Of a stretch of DNA of 64,000 nucleotides, positions 38,084 through 48,600 are shown one piece after another. A program made the position numbers and the translations under genes. Below the pieces are notes generated by a model. It was not told where the DNA came from. It did not search any database and saw nothing but the letters and a program-made list of their open reading frames with translations. Origin of the DNA: Pseudomonas sp. FeN3W (GTDB lineage: Bacteria > Pseudomonadota > Gammaproteobacteria > Pseudomonadales > Pseudomonadaceae); NCBI GenBank assembly GCA_030263805.2, contig CP136011.1:845735-909734 (forward strand), given 5' to 3'. How positions within the stretch are numbered: the stretch's first letter is position 1; each line of letters opens with the position of its first letter.

Positions 38084-39610
38084 TCAAATATCGAGCTCTT
38101 GACTAACTACTAATTTCTTTCCAGTGGAGCTAAGTCTTGAAAGATTTTTCTTGTCTACAAGCCCATCCTTGATTAGTGCAGAAATAAAATATTCATTTCT
38201 TGGGGCAACCGAGATTAAATCATCCTCAGTCATTCCTTCCATAGCTATTTTGCAAAAACCGTCAACATGGAAAAACATTGAGCCGACAGATTGTATGCTT
38301 TTTCCGATTTCAGTGATGCTAAAAGTGTCACCAAATAATTTGCCATGTTTTTTCTCGGCCATGAATAGAGCTGACACAATCTGAACCTTTTCTTCTGGCG
38401 AGGATGTTCTTTTGATGCCGTTCCGTATGCCTATTAGATCATTATACAACTTGACAAAATTACTGGCTGTCTTCATGCTGAGAATTAACTCTTTTACTGA
38501 TTTCAGCTCTTCCTTCGTCATATGTTTTATGTGTTTAGATGCTCTCATTGAGACCTGAAGACTCTCGCCATATGATGAGCTAGGGCTGATGACATAACGA
38601 CCTGATTGAGTCAGCAGGCTTGCAGATATGATTGAGGCCATCGTACCCGTAAAGGTCGATGAGCTGTCGCTTATAGTTAACGCCGGAAAAAGAGGGTCAT
38701 CAATAATAGACTTTATAAAAAGACGAGCTGATTTAATTGTCTGCTCATCTGCGTTATCTAACCAGTCGCCATTAAGAATTTTTTCGACAAATAAAGGATT
38801 CGCGCAACTAATGATCTTGTCAGTTTCAACGCGGAGTGCATCAATGCAGGCGTCTGGAAAAGATTTTAAATGACCAGATATAACTGAGCACTTGCGGTCA
38901 TCTAAAGGTGATACAGATAATAGATTAAGAAACTCAACAAAAGAGCGTCTGAACCCGTTAAGGTATGTAAAAGAACTTGCCGATTGAAGCTCTCCGAACA
39001 TGATTTGGGTTGGGGTTGCTTCAGGCAAAAACTTGTTGATTCGTTCTATCACCACGTCACTATCATCATCACTATCATCAGAATGCTGAATTTTTATGTA
39101 TGAGGATTGCAGAGCAATATTCAAACACGCATTATCATCAAATCCAAGCCTATTAAACTCACCCTTTAAAAGTTTAAGAGATGCATCAATAGCCCGTAGT
39201 CGATCATTTGAACCAGGCACTATAATTGAAGCGCTTAATGCTGCGGAAAAAAAGCTTTCTAATTGACTAAAATCAAGCGCAGACAGAATTCTTGTTAAAT
39301 TCCGATACCCTTTTTTATTATCCGAGTTAATGCAAGATTGGATATTTGGAAGTTTGATGACTTTAAGCGCACAATGAACTAACCACTTTGGTGATAGATC
39401 AATAATTCCATATTCAACAAGCTGGGCACAAAGCGCCTCACAGCCATTGGCAACTGCTTTTTCATAAAGATCAGTCAGCAATAATGGCTGCAATTGTGGT
39501 GGTGTATTGATCAGTGCTGCATGGATATCTTCCATGTGCTCGTCGTCAAATGGACGGCTTTCCAGGCAAACTCTGTGGCGGTCAAGAATTTCAGAAATTT
39601 GCTTAATCAT
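38084..39610 (-). CDS. Orphan helical protein with C-terminal hydrophobic motif
   Basis: A 508-aa soluble, largely helical protein with an acidic serine/aspartate run (HSDDSDDDSDVV) near residue 185. It ends GKKLVVSQELDI. No domain is recognised. AT-rich, monocistronic, divergent from 39733. Confidence 0.78.
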   Translation of the reverse strand: MIKQISEILDRHRVCLESRPFDDEHMEDIHAALINTPPQLQPLLLTDLYEKAVANGCEALCAQLVEYGIIDLSPKWLVHCALKVIKLPNIQSCINSDNKKGYRNLTRILSALDFSQLESFFSAALSASIIVPGSNDRLRAIDASLKLLKGEFNRLGFDDNACLNIALQSSYIKIQHSDDSDDDSDVVIERINKFLPEATPTQIMFGELQSASSFTYLNGFRRSFVEFLNLLSVSPLDDRKCSVISGHLKSFPDACIDALRVETDKIISCANPLFVEKILNGDWLDNADEQTIKSARLFIKSIIDDPLFPALTISDSSSTFTGTMASIISASLLTQSGRYVISPSSSYGESLQVSMRASKHIKHMTKEELKSVKELILSMKTASNFVKLYNDLIGIRNGIKRTSSPEEKVQIVSALFMAEKKHGKLFGDTFSITEIGKSIQSVGSMFFHVDGFCKIAMEGMTEDDLISVAPRNEYFISALIKDGLVDKKNLSRLSSTGKKLVVSQELDI

Positions 39611-39732
39611 TACGGTTCCCCTTTACCTTAAATTTTGGCATATAAGCATCATCTAAAGAAAGCCATTCTTGCGCGTAGACTTGATTGTCTGATCAAAAAC
39701 GCTGTGTCATAATAGTTAAAAAGGATACCACA

Positions 39733-40041
39733 ATGAAAAACCCAAACGGCAATATTCAGAAATTCGAAGTGGCGCTTGGCGAAGAGGATGGCAACCTTTT
39801 TGCCGCAATCCTCTGGCCTGACACGCTTGGCGATATTCCATTCGCCGCACCCGTTGGTCTTGCTTTTACACAGGATGGCTTTGTCCTGTTTGGTGATAAC
39901 GACAAGGATGGTCTTTACTTCTCGGGGATCGATAAACCAATTCTTGAAGAGATGGGAGTTCGGCATGTTGTCGTTCTCAAGCCAACAGGAAATGATTACG
40001 TACAGCTTGAGGTCAGTAAAACCAACGAGCCGATTCGGTAA
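39733..40041 (+). CDS. Small beta-rich protein, 102 aa
   Basis: ATG 39733 with AAGGAT upstream. Beta-rich acidic protein (VALGEEDGNLFAAILWPD, GFVLFGDNDKDGLYF), probably a small barrel. Unknown. First gene of a rightward operon with the three orphans that follow (12-nt gap). Confidence 0.68.
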   Translation: MKNPNGNIQKFEVALGEEDGNLFAAILWPDTLGDIPFAAPVGLAFTQDGFVLFGDNDKDGLYFSGIDKPILEEMGVRHVVVLKPTGNDYVQLEVSKTNEPIR

Positions 40042-40053
40042 GAAGGTTTATTC

Positions 40054-41169
40054 ATGTGGGACATAACAAAAGACGAGTTATACCAAAAAGCTATTAAGCT
40101 TGAATACGCGCAGAGGTGGGCTCGGCAAAGCAATCGCGAGCGCGACGCTCTAGATATCATGAGTGGCCGAAGTAACGGTTTATACAATCTAGAAGAGCTT
40201 CTTAAAGCCTGTTTTGATAAGGGGAAGGGTCTTCCAGAGATACGAAAAATTATTACCCAACCTGGTAGCGAGACCGAAACAGGGATTCGAATCAAGAATG
40301 CCGTTGAGGCTTACATCAATCAGATTCTATTGCGATGGGATGATCGACCTGAGCGATATCTGGACGCCGTCAATCGAAATGAACGACCCTACACGTTCGA
40401 TGCATCAATTTTTGCCGACAAGCCTTACGAGTTTTTAAATGCGCTGCTTGCCTGCTTTCCTGAATCAGTGCTTCAATCACCTGGGTTGATGGCAGGAGAG
40501 TGGAAGGAAAAGGCTTTCCTTCCGGACAACCTTGCGCGCACTGCCATTGGCCTTGGGGCTGCTTATCAGGCCATTTTTGTTCACAAAACCAGGTCGTATC
40601 TGAACTATAGAGAAGACATGGACTCTTTTGCAAAGCAGTTTAAGCAAGCGTTTGGCGAGAACCCTTTCAAACTGAGCATGCGGATGCCGCTGATGAATGC
40701 AGATCAGTCTAAACAGGTGCTTCGCTATTTTAAAAAATCGGTAATGCCAACCGATACCCGCGAGTCGAGCATAATGAGCCGCATCATATACCTCAACTCA
40801 GATACAAGTTGGATCATGCATGTTTTTGGCAGAGCAGGTGTTTATGCAAATCCAGAGGTTTGTGAAAGGATAATAAAATATAAGGGCGATGATACTATAT
40901 CTGGCGTTCTCAGTTGTTACATCGCTTATGATTTTGCCCCCCTGAATAAACTAGGGCGTCTATTTAAAGCTCGACATGTTACACAGTCAATTGTTGACAG
41001 ACTGATCGATCCTGAGAATGATAATCCAGCGGCCAATCTTACCAAGTTTTTAAAAGGATTTGCGGAAGAGGACAAAGCCTGGATACTGAAGAAGATGAAT
41101 CTGCCAGCTGATTTACTTGAAGACAGGGATCTCCGGCGAAGAGCGCTTGCTAATGCGATAGAGCTCTGA
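40054..41169 (+). CDS. Orphan helical protein with C-terminal hydrophobic motif
   Basis: A 371-aa helical soluble protein ending RRRALANAIEL. The ribosome site is AGAAGG. It is second of four genes running 39733-43342 with short gaps. No family is recognised. Confidence 0.75.
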   Translation: MWDITKDELYQKAIKLEYAQRWARQSNRERDALDIMSGRSNGLYNLEELLKACFDKGKGLPEIRKIITQPGSETETGIRIKNAVEAYINQILLRWDDRPERYLDAVNRNERPYTFDASIFADKPYEFLNALLACFPESVLQSPGLMAGEWKEKAFLPDNLARTAIGLGAAYQAIFVHKTRSYLNYREDMDSFAKQFKQAFGENPFKLSMRMPLMNADQSKQVLRYFKKSVMPTDTRESSIMSRIIYLNSDTSWIMHVFGRAGVYANPEVCERIIKYKGDDTISGVLSCYIAYDFAPLNKLGRLFKARHVTQSIVDRLIDPENDNPAANLTKFLKGFAEEDKAWILKKMNLPADLLEDRDLRRRALANAIEL

Positions 41170-41201
41170 CTGATGTCTTCATTTGACTTAAGGATATGCC
41201 A

Positions 41202-41927
41202 ATGATGGATGTTACCGTGCAGATAAGCGATTACTTGAGCAAAGATAAAAAGGATCAGGCCTCAATGATGAGGCATTGGCGTTCATTGTCTTGGGATGAT
41301 TCGCAATCCACACAGTTTGTTTTGGGACTTTGCACATCGAATTTATGGAATGAACTTGGCCATGTATGGACAAACAAGAGTCTTAGAAGCAATCTTTATC
41401 GGCTTGTTGATGAAATACAAAGGCTGGCCGATAAGCAGAACGCTGTAAATGAGCTAGCGCATGCGCTTCCAGGTTTCTATAAAAGAGAGTTCGATGCCGC
41501 ACTCGCTTATCCAATAAAAACAAATAATGTGAATTTGCTTGATCTAATGCTAAGCAAGGGAGCAAAGCCTAGCAACGAACTGATCAGAGTCATAGCCAAT
41601 CGTTATGATAGAGATTCCAACGAGTTTTACCGAAATGCACTGTACAAGACAATAAACTCAAAGAACTGGAGAGGGATTTTCGGTTTTAACGCTTTACATG
41701 ACTGGACGAATATAGTCAGCAGGGCATACAGGAACGGTGATTACCATCTGCTTGTCGTGGCTTCCAGGGTAATGACGAATCATGAGAAACTGAAGCTCCT
41801 GAAAGATACATCAGATGAGCAGCAGATTGATTTATTAATCCGGCATATGAGATTCTCTAAATATGTTCTAACAAAAGCGGATCAAACAATCAAAAAGCGG
41901 TATTTAATGGAGAATCTTGAAATATGA
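41202..41927 (+). CDS. Orphan helical protein with C-terminal hydrophobic motif
   Basis: About 241 aa. AAGGAT lies 5 nt upstream of ATG 41202; the ATG at 41196 is too close to it. All-helical; ends KKRYLMENLEI. Its stop overlaps the next start by 4 nt (ATGA), so the two are translationally coupled. Confidence 0.74.
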   Translation: MMDVTVQISDYLSKDKKDQASMMRHWRSLSWDDSQSTQFVLGLCTSNLWNELGHVWTNKSLRSNLYRLVDEIQRLADKQNAVNELAHALPGFYKREFDAALAYPIKTNNVNLLDLMLSKGAKPSNELIRVIANRYDRDSNEFYRNALYKTINSKNWRGIFGFNALHDWTNIVSRAYRNGDYHLLVVASRVMTNHEKLKLLKDTSDEQQIDLLIRHMRFSKYVLTKADQTIKKRYLMENLEI

Positions 41928-43342
41928 ATCATACTTTCGATGCTGATGTTTTTAGAAATGGTTCAACAAAATCCAGCCGCTGGAGCGAGAACGATTACCT
42001 ACTCCCTTTTGTAAACGAACAGATCTCCAAGCTCTACTCTCAAGGTTATGAGTTTGGTTACATATTGCCAGAATCAATCAGGCAAGCCACTGGAATTATT
42101 GTAAATAAAGCTTTATCAGAAATAAGTCTTCATGATGTTCAGCATGTACTTAAATTATGGAAAGCTGACTTATCAGATTTAATATTAATGCTTGAGACTT
42201 CTTTGAAGGGAGATCAGTTTAACTTTATAGATGCCAGGATTGAGATTTCTTTTGGCGGCGGCATCGTTAATTATGACAGCATGTTTAAAAGCCTGAACAT
42301 AAAAGAACTTGCAGCTCTTCTTGATAAAGTATCGTCAGCGTCCTTAACCAAATCTACAGAAAAACAATTTATCTGTGGAATTATTGATTCCTCGTTGCAT
42401 CCTTTGCCAAAGATGGCTGAAAGTTCTTACGCAATTTTAAAGCACCAGGCTGTTCAGGATTACGTTCAAGGCGAAACTCGGCATTATCATGTATCAAACG
42501 ATTTTCTAAAGACATTTACACGATCATTAACAGCCAGTCGGCCTCCAGCGCCAACAAAGATTCTTAAGTACTTCGTGGAGGCTATGGTTTTCGATGAGTC
42601 CGATAAGCATAGAAACTTCCTAGGCCATTTGTTTGATACGATTGAGTTGATCTCGGATAACGAAACAAAACGACATAAGTTGTTATCTAATGCGCTGAAT
42701 AATATTCATGATAAAGATCAATGGCTACTTAATAACTATACTAATGCAGAGTATAGGCCGAATAAAAAATCACGGCTAAATGACGATGGGGATTGGGTTG
42801 CGAGATATATTGGTAATGTTGAGCTTAAAAAAATAAACTCTGGGGAATGGGTTAATACAGGATGGAGGCAGGCGATGTGCATGTCTAAATGTGACCTATC
42901 CTTTAAGGATAAATCCATTATTCTCAACAACTACGTCATACAAAATTATAGTTTGTTTAGAGATGAAAATTATTCAGTACCGGAATGGATAGAGTTTAGA
43001 CTTCGGAATGTATTAACGCATACAGAGCTATATGAAGTCGCTAAGGAAATTTTCACCGAAATGTTTGCAGCAAAGCTATCTGGAACTACGTGGGATCAGC
43101 AGTGTGAAGAAGAGTCTCAATATCTTGAAGCATTTAAGATCATAGAATCTCTGGGCTTAAGAAAACCTCTAACACAAGCATTTAATGAATCAAATGAGTT
43201 GCTGCAAAGCGAGGATCTGTCAATCAAACCCGGCTCTATGGACAGAATGGGTTTTCTAATTAAAGCGCTTAAGCTTGAGCGGTGCGAAATGACCTCAAAC
43301 AAGGTGAAGCGCGCATTAATTGATAGTGAGTTGTGCCTTTAG
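41924..43342 (+). CDS. Orphan helical protein with C-terminal hydrophobic motif
   Basis: A 472-aa soluble protein ending VKRALIDSELCL. Unknown function. It is coupled to the gene before it. Its stop (43340-43342) abuts the stop of the convergent gene on the other strand with no spacing and no terminator between. Confidence 0.76.
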   Translation: MNHTFDADVFRNGSTKSSRWSENDYLLPFVNEQISKLYSQGYEFGYILPESIRQATGIIVNKALSEISLHDVQHVLKLWKADLSDLILMLETSLKGDQFNFIDARIEISFGGGIVNYDSMFKSLNIKELAALLDKVSSASLTKSTEKQFICGIIDSSLHPLPKMAESSYAILKHQAVQDYVQGETRHYHVSNDFLKTFTRSLTASRPPAPTKILKYFVEAMVFDESDKHRNFLGHLFDTIELISDNETKRHKLLSNALNNIHDKDQWLLNNYTNAEYRPNKKSRLNDDGDWVARYIGNVELKKINSGEWVNTGWRQAMCMSKCDLSFKDKSIILNNYVIQNYSLFRDENYSVPEWIEFRLRNVLTHTELYEVAKEIFTEMFAAKLSGTTWDQQCEEESQYLEAFKIIESLGLRKPLTQAFNESNELLQSEDLSIKPGSMDRMGFLIKALKLERCEMTSNKVKRALIDSELCL

Positions 43343-44629
43343 TCACAATCCAAAATCACTTGATATCTCCAGTTTTCTCATCAAGCTGCTTTTTTTCATC
43401 CAGTCCCTTGAAACTGGGCATTCTTCAAGCTTCTCTTTACATAAAGCGAAATGCAAAGATATAGGCTTTTCAAGGCCATCAAGGACAGCCAAAGCGATTT
43501 TCTCTATATTACCTGGTTGGTCGGGTGCGTGTCTGGCCGCGACGTTCACAATGGCCTGCATGACGTATAGAGCATGAAGACTCTCAATACGACCTACTGT
43601 ACTTTGGAAATATAGACCAACTAGTTTTTTAGCTAAATCCTGATCTATATTCCCGGAATCTAATACGTACTCAATGGCATAGGCCAACCGCTGAAGCACT
43701 CCACGGTCATTAAAATTCCATTGCGCGGACGACTCCACCATGTCAGTGAATACTTCTGCTCGTACTTCATTCTCTAGCCCAATTGCACAAAGCCTGGAGT
43801 ATAAACTTTCTATTATAACCTCTCCAGGTTTTTTATTTACTCGTTCAATTTTCCTAAAGCTGGAGAAGTCTAGGTTCTCTTTCATGAGTTTTACAATTGA
43901 GTTCGAGAATCCAATCCTTGAAAGCATTTCCATGAACCACAGTGGAATGGAGGTGAACGTATTATTGTTATGTGATTCGTTTAAGGCTGCTTCAATTTTG
44001 ACTTTGTTTTCTAACAGTGCGACACCTATTCGGTTATTACACTCGCTGTTATTTATTTCTCTCTCAGTGCCGACCAAGTGGGAGAAGCTCTGTAATAATT
44101 CATATCGCTCAAACAGTTCCCCGCTGTTCTCAAACTTTGAGAAATGATTTATTAATAGACAAATTGCCTCATAATTTCCGCTGTAGTAATATTTTCCAAA
44201 ATTAGATCTAACAGGCATAGGCGGGTGACTATAATCCTCAAAGAGTCTTTGCTTTAATCCAATGCATTGTTCCTCTTTCGTTAAAACCACCTTTGTGCCG
44301 CTGATTCCATCCCCGCTAAACCATTCGTTAAATAAATCTACGCCTAGTTGGTGAGTAATAATTCCAAGCGCCTCAAGACTTATAAGTCCTTTCTTTCTTT
44401 TGTCTTGAAACTGATTCTTCAGAATTGAAAAGGACTTTTTCATGTCATCTTGAAAAATATTTGCATGATGTAAAAGACCCTCTTTTACCATATCAGAAAA
44501 AATATCATTGATTGCCCCAAAGGATTCTTTAAGTAGCTCAATGTCGCTGTGAATAAATCCGTCCACCGCTAAGTCACGGTTTATTTCATATTCTTCCTTA
44601 TATTTAACTATAGATTCCAGCATGATCAT
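43343..44629 (-). CDS. Orphan helical protein with C-terminal hydrophobic motif
   Basis: A 428-aa protein from ATG 44629; the frame extends to 44701 but that would overlap the preceding gene. Helical, AT-rich; ends MRKLEISSDFGL. It forms an operon with 44641-44991 (11-nt gap). Confidence 0.74.
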   Translation of the reverse strand: MIMLESIVKYKEEYEINRDLAVDGFIHSDIELLKESFGAINDIFSDMVKEGLLHHANIFQDDMKKSFSILKNQFQDKRKKGLISLEALGIITHQLGVDLFNEWFSGDGISGTKVVLTKEEQCIGLKQRLFEDYSHPPMPVRSNFGKYYYSGNYEAICLLINHFSKFENSGELFERYELLQSFSHLVGTEREINNSECNNRIGVALLENKVKIEAALNESHNNNTFTSIPLWFMEMLSRIGFSNSIVKLMKENLDFSSFRKIERVNKKPGEVIIESLYSRLCAIGLENEVRAEVFTDMVESSAQWNFNDRGVLQRLAYAIEYVLDSGNIDQDLAKKLVGLYFQSTVGRIESLHALYVMQAIVNVAARHAPDQPGNIEKIALAVLDGLEKPISLHFALCKEKLEECPVSRDWMKKSSLMRKLEISSDFGL

Positions 44630-44640
44630 TTTCACCAGAG

Positions 44641-44991
44641 TTATGGCGATGGGGTAGAAGAAGTTTCGCTCCGGTAATCTTGACCATAGGTAGAATCCCA
44701 ATCTTTTGCCAGTTGTTGCGCAATCGCTCTGAAGTTGTCATCTGGTACGCCCGCCATAAGACCATCTCTTGTAGCGACACGCTTAACCTCAGGAGTAAAT
44801 AGATCAGTTAATGCCGAAATCACCTTAGCGGAATATTGGTTTTTAGCGATTGCACGAACACCTGCTTCGTAAAGGCGCTTCTCAGATGGAAACTCTGCGT
44901 CGCATATTTCATATACAGCATCTATTTCATCTGCCATTTCTTTATCAGAGCTGCGGATTTTTGCTTCAATTTTGTTTCTTTCGGTTAGCAT
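44641..44991 (-). CDS. Small helical acidic protein, 116 aa
   Basis: Ribosome site GAGG 9 nt before ATG 44991. Helical and acidic, with a flexible Ser/Thr/Pro tail (SETSSTPSP). It could be a chaperone or adaptor for the next protein, but this is inferred only from gene order. Confidence 0.65.
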   Translation of the reverse strand: MLTERNKIEAKIRSSDKEMADEIDAVYEICDAEFPSEKRLYEAGVRAIAKNQYSAKVISALTDLFTPEVKRVATRDGLMAGVPDDNFRAIAQQLAKDWDSTYGQDYRSETSSTPSP

Positions 44992-45084
44992 GTCAAATCC
45001 TCTTTTTATTATTAGAGCATGTGCAGAGCGCAGGCATCAATATTAACGATTGATTAAAAATGGAATAGGCAAGCAACGCTCAAG

Positions 45085-45579
45085 TCATCTATTAACTATT
45101 GCAGAGCGGATCGCGTAAAGCGCTAGTACGGCCAGCCCAAGGAGACTGAGTTCACTATATGCTATTACATCTAAAATCATTGCAGGCTCGCCGCAGAATC
45201 CTCTTACTTCAAATACGGAAGGCGCCCACTCGTGTAGTGGTAGGGTTTGGTGATAGAACGTAAACGGTGAGCATCCAGCCCCCTGTATCATCCCGCGTTC
45301 AAGCATAACTAGCTTTGCAGCCCATACCGCTGCCGCACCGAACAATCCAGCTGAAAGCATATTCCCTATCGCACCGATTTTCCGCTTTTCGAGGGATATC
45401 AAAGAGCTCGTTATGGACACGGCCACTGCTGCTGCAAGCCAAAATCTGATTTCGATGCATAGCGTACAGGGTTCGTAACCGAAAACATGCTGGCTAATAA
45501 GTGCAAACGACAAGAAGACCGTTCCGAGTAAAGCCATCAATAGGTTGTTACGAAAAAGCTGATTGGTATACTTTGACAT
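45085..45579 (-). CDS. dsbB: Disulfide bond formation protein DsbB
   Basis: A 164-aa inner-membrane protein with four helices. The first catalytic pair is Cys-38/Cys-41 (YEPCTLC), and the second periplasmic pair Cys-103 (GAGCSPF) and Cys-129 (RGFCGEP). It re-oxidises DsbA using quinones. It lies just downstream of the 1898-aa cysteine-repeat secreted protein on the same strand, though a terminator-like hairpin intervenes, and is probably there to supply its many disulfides. No dsbA is visible. Confidence 0.9.
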   Translation of the reverse strand: MSKYTNQLFRNNLLMALLGTVFLSFALISQHVFGYEPCTLCIEIRFWLAAAVAVSITSSLISLEKRKIGAIGNMLSAGLFGAAAVWAAKLVMLERGMIQGAGCSPFTFYHQTLPLHEWAPSVFEVRGFCGEPAMILDVIAYSELSLLGLAVLALYAIRSAIVNR

Positions 45580-45669
45580 ATAGTTTCTCCAAAAAATTAA
45601 ACTGATAATACCAGCTCTTGAATGGATTGTGATTGATCGTGAAAAATTGTTTACGTGAAATTTAACCCC

Positions 45670-45687
45670 CCCCCACTACAGTGGGGG
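45670..45687 (-). terminator. Hairpin after the 1898-aa gene
   Basis: CCCCCACT-GT-AGTGGGGG on the minus strand, 8 nt after the stop; a GGGGTTAAAT tail follows rather than a strong U-tract. Confidence 0.55.
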
Positions 45688-45695
45688 CTAGGTTC

Positions 45696-48600
45696 TCAGT
45701 TTGGCTCGGTTTCGGCAAAAATGTCGATGTAGATCGTTTTTGAAAGCCCCTCTGAATACAGGCTGGCCGACACCATGGTATTGGGCGCTGCTGCCCCGTT
45801 AAAACTGATGTAGTGCCAGCTGCCATCAAGCTCAAGCGGTCGGGTCGTCGTTCCAAAGGAGATTGTTGGATCGACCAGCCTCGATTTATTATCCTCGGTA
45901 AGGCTCCTGACACGGTAGAAAAGCTTTCTAGTTCCATAGGTGCTACTCGTATTGATCGAGAAGGTGTTCAGGCCATTCGCGATGCTTTTGTAGTAAGTGT
46001 TGTATGTGACGCGACCGCAGGAATAGTTATTGTCCATGCTATCGGTGAAGCATGAATCGGGGGCTGATAGCGTTATGTCATCTATCTGCACTCCTCCCTT
46101 TACAGTGAAGAAATTACGCGTTCCTTCTTCAGTGCTGTAATAGTAGCAAGTATTCCTATAATCATAATAAACCGTTCTGTAATGGTAATGATCAATATGC
46201 CATTCGTATGCTTCATTTACGCCATAGCAATCTCTGCAATAACTAGAGTTGTATGTTGAGTATAGCTTTTTTGAGCCATTTGTTGCAGGGCATGAAGACG
46301 TATAATTTAAATATCGAGTAGTAGAAGAAGTCTGATAATTTTTCCTGAAATAGCCACTGGTGTTTAACGTAATCCCTGAGTAACCACCCAGATAATTAGA
46401 CCCAACAGCCGTATTGCCCGTCTTTACGTTCAGCCTATCTTGTACGAACTGGGTGCCTTGCCGCTTTGACACGACGCTTCCCTGGCTAAATGTATAGTGA
46501 TTATCTGAGTACCAGGCGTAGTTTGAAACAGGGCTTGTGTTGGTTTCCGTGATGGTGGCGGGAGAAATGCCGTTACCCTGAACCACCACCGATTGATTGC
46601 TGCCCGAAAATGCCATCTGGCTAGCAGCCGTAACATCTTTCTTAGAGGCGTCAGACTTGTAGGCGATATCAAGCTGACATGTTTTGCTGGTTTGTCCTTC
46701 GATTATATTGGAGTTTGAGCAGGCAATATATGCCAGGTCATCGGTGCTTCCCGACTTTTGGTTCGTAAATTCAAACTCGGCAGGATCGAATTCTTTAGCA
46801 TATACTTCCACTTCATGCAGCACTCGCCCCAAGTTGACATCACCATCATACAGCGTCAGTTTGGTTTTTAAGCCGTTTGGCTTTAGCGGCAGCACAAATG
46901 GCTCATCAATAAGACCTTCGGTAACCTGCTTGATTTGCACACCATCACGGTACAGCGTTATTTTGGCAGAATCAGAAGTCGCCTTGATTTGCATATTGCA
47001 TGTCGTTTGACGGTACTGTCCTTCACAGAAATCTCCATTAGGGGTGGTTATTTCACCCGTATAGTCTGGCAGGTGAATGCGCACGGTCGTCTTGTCCATG
47101 ACTGTTTCATCTGTGCGCGGGCAGTTAGCCGCCGAGCTTGAACTGCCTGTTTTGCACACTACCGTTTCGTAAGTCGCCACGTCCGCTCCATGAGGAAGCG
47201 TTTGGGCAATAGATACACTTTGTGGCGTCGAGCTGGAATAGGTGTAAAACGCCTGGTTCTTGTACATCGACGAAAAGGTGTAGTAGTCGCTGTAGGTAGC
47301 CTTCGTTGGGTAGCTTCGTGAATGCATGGTGTATTCACAGGTTTCACCAAAGAATCGACGGGTGCAAATGAACTGATCGTTGGCCGAATCCTCGGCAATC
47401 GTTACCCCTGTTGCCCTGATCGTGCCGGTTGGATACGTGTCAGTTGTGCTGATCTCCGCAACCTGGAAGATCGGAATTTCAGTCTCTTCGATGTTTTCCG
47501 GACAATTCAAACCGTCGACCATAATCAGCTTGGTTGCACCGCGAGGTACGCGCTGCTGGACATGACCATACGTAGTTCCACCACCGGTTAACTCAATTCC
47601 TTTTATGACGGATCCTGCATGGGTCATGATGCACATCGAGCCTGCCTTCAGGCTGCTGGTGCCGCCCGTCACGCGATAATCGAACCAGATTCCACAATCG
47701 TTCGCATGGTAAGCAACCTGGCAAGTGGAGAAGAACTGAGGTGCATAGCTATCCTGGCTGAATGATCCCTCGTTTACTCTATGCTCGGTTGTGAACGTCT
47801 TTTGATCAAAAACCACCGCATCGGAATCTGCATAGTCAGATCTGGATTTCAATGTAAGGGTGTAAGTTCCGGCAGTCAGATTCTGTGAGCAGGTAGCTGC
47901 TTGTTCCAGAGCGGTATACCAGGGGCTGATTGTACAGATAAGCGCCTTGGTGTCCTCTCTAAACAGATAGGCACTGGTGTTGCTTTTGATTGTGAAGGAT
48001 GTGGGGACGTTGTAACCATAATAGGAAACGGTCGGCAAAGGATCTTGAATGCTGATGGTGCCCCAGTACTCCGGACGGGTTACGACGAAGTCGTAGCCAT
48101 CGAGCAGGTTGTTTTGCCTGGCGCCAGGCTCAGCCCCTTCTCTTACTTCAATACGATGAGTTCCTTCAGTCATTACCGTATTGCCATGTACTGTACCCGT
48201 TGTCGATGTTATGTATTGATCACGGATATACAGTGAAGCATAAGAAGAGCCGGTTGAAACGCGCAACCAGAAGTGCCACGGGCATGTCGTCTGATTGATA
48301 TTCAGCAAGCAAGCAGACGGTGCCTCATAGGTGCTATTTGCATAAGAGCGCGCATAGTAATAAGGAACTTGATGGCTTGCGACGTATGAGGTCGACGCAT
48401 ATGATCCCGTGGGCGTGCGAGCAGGATACACGTAGGCTACGTTTTTGCTCCAGCCATGGTTGACGATAACAGTGTCAATAACCGGATCATTAGCGCTTAC
48501 CTGGCCGTTGCTCGCCACTCTGAGCTCGTATAAGACATCGACTTCTCCTTCGGCGATGTAAAGTGATCCGAGACTAAAATCTTCGGCTGAATTGAGCGTT

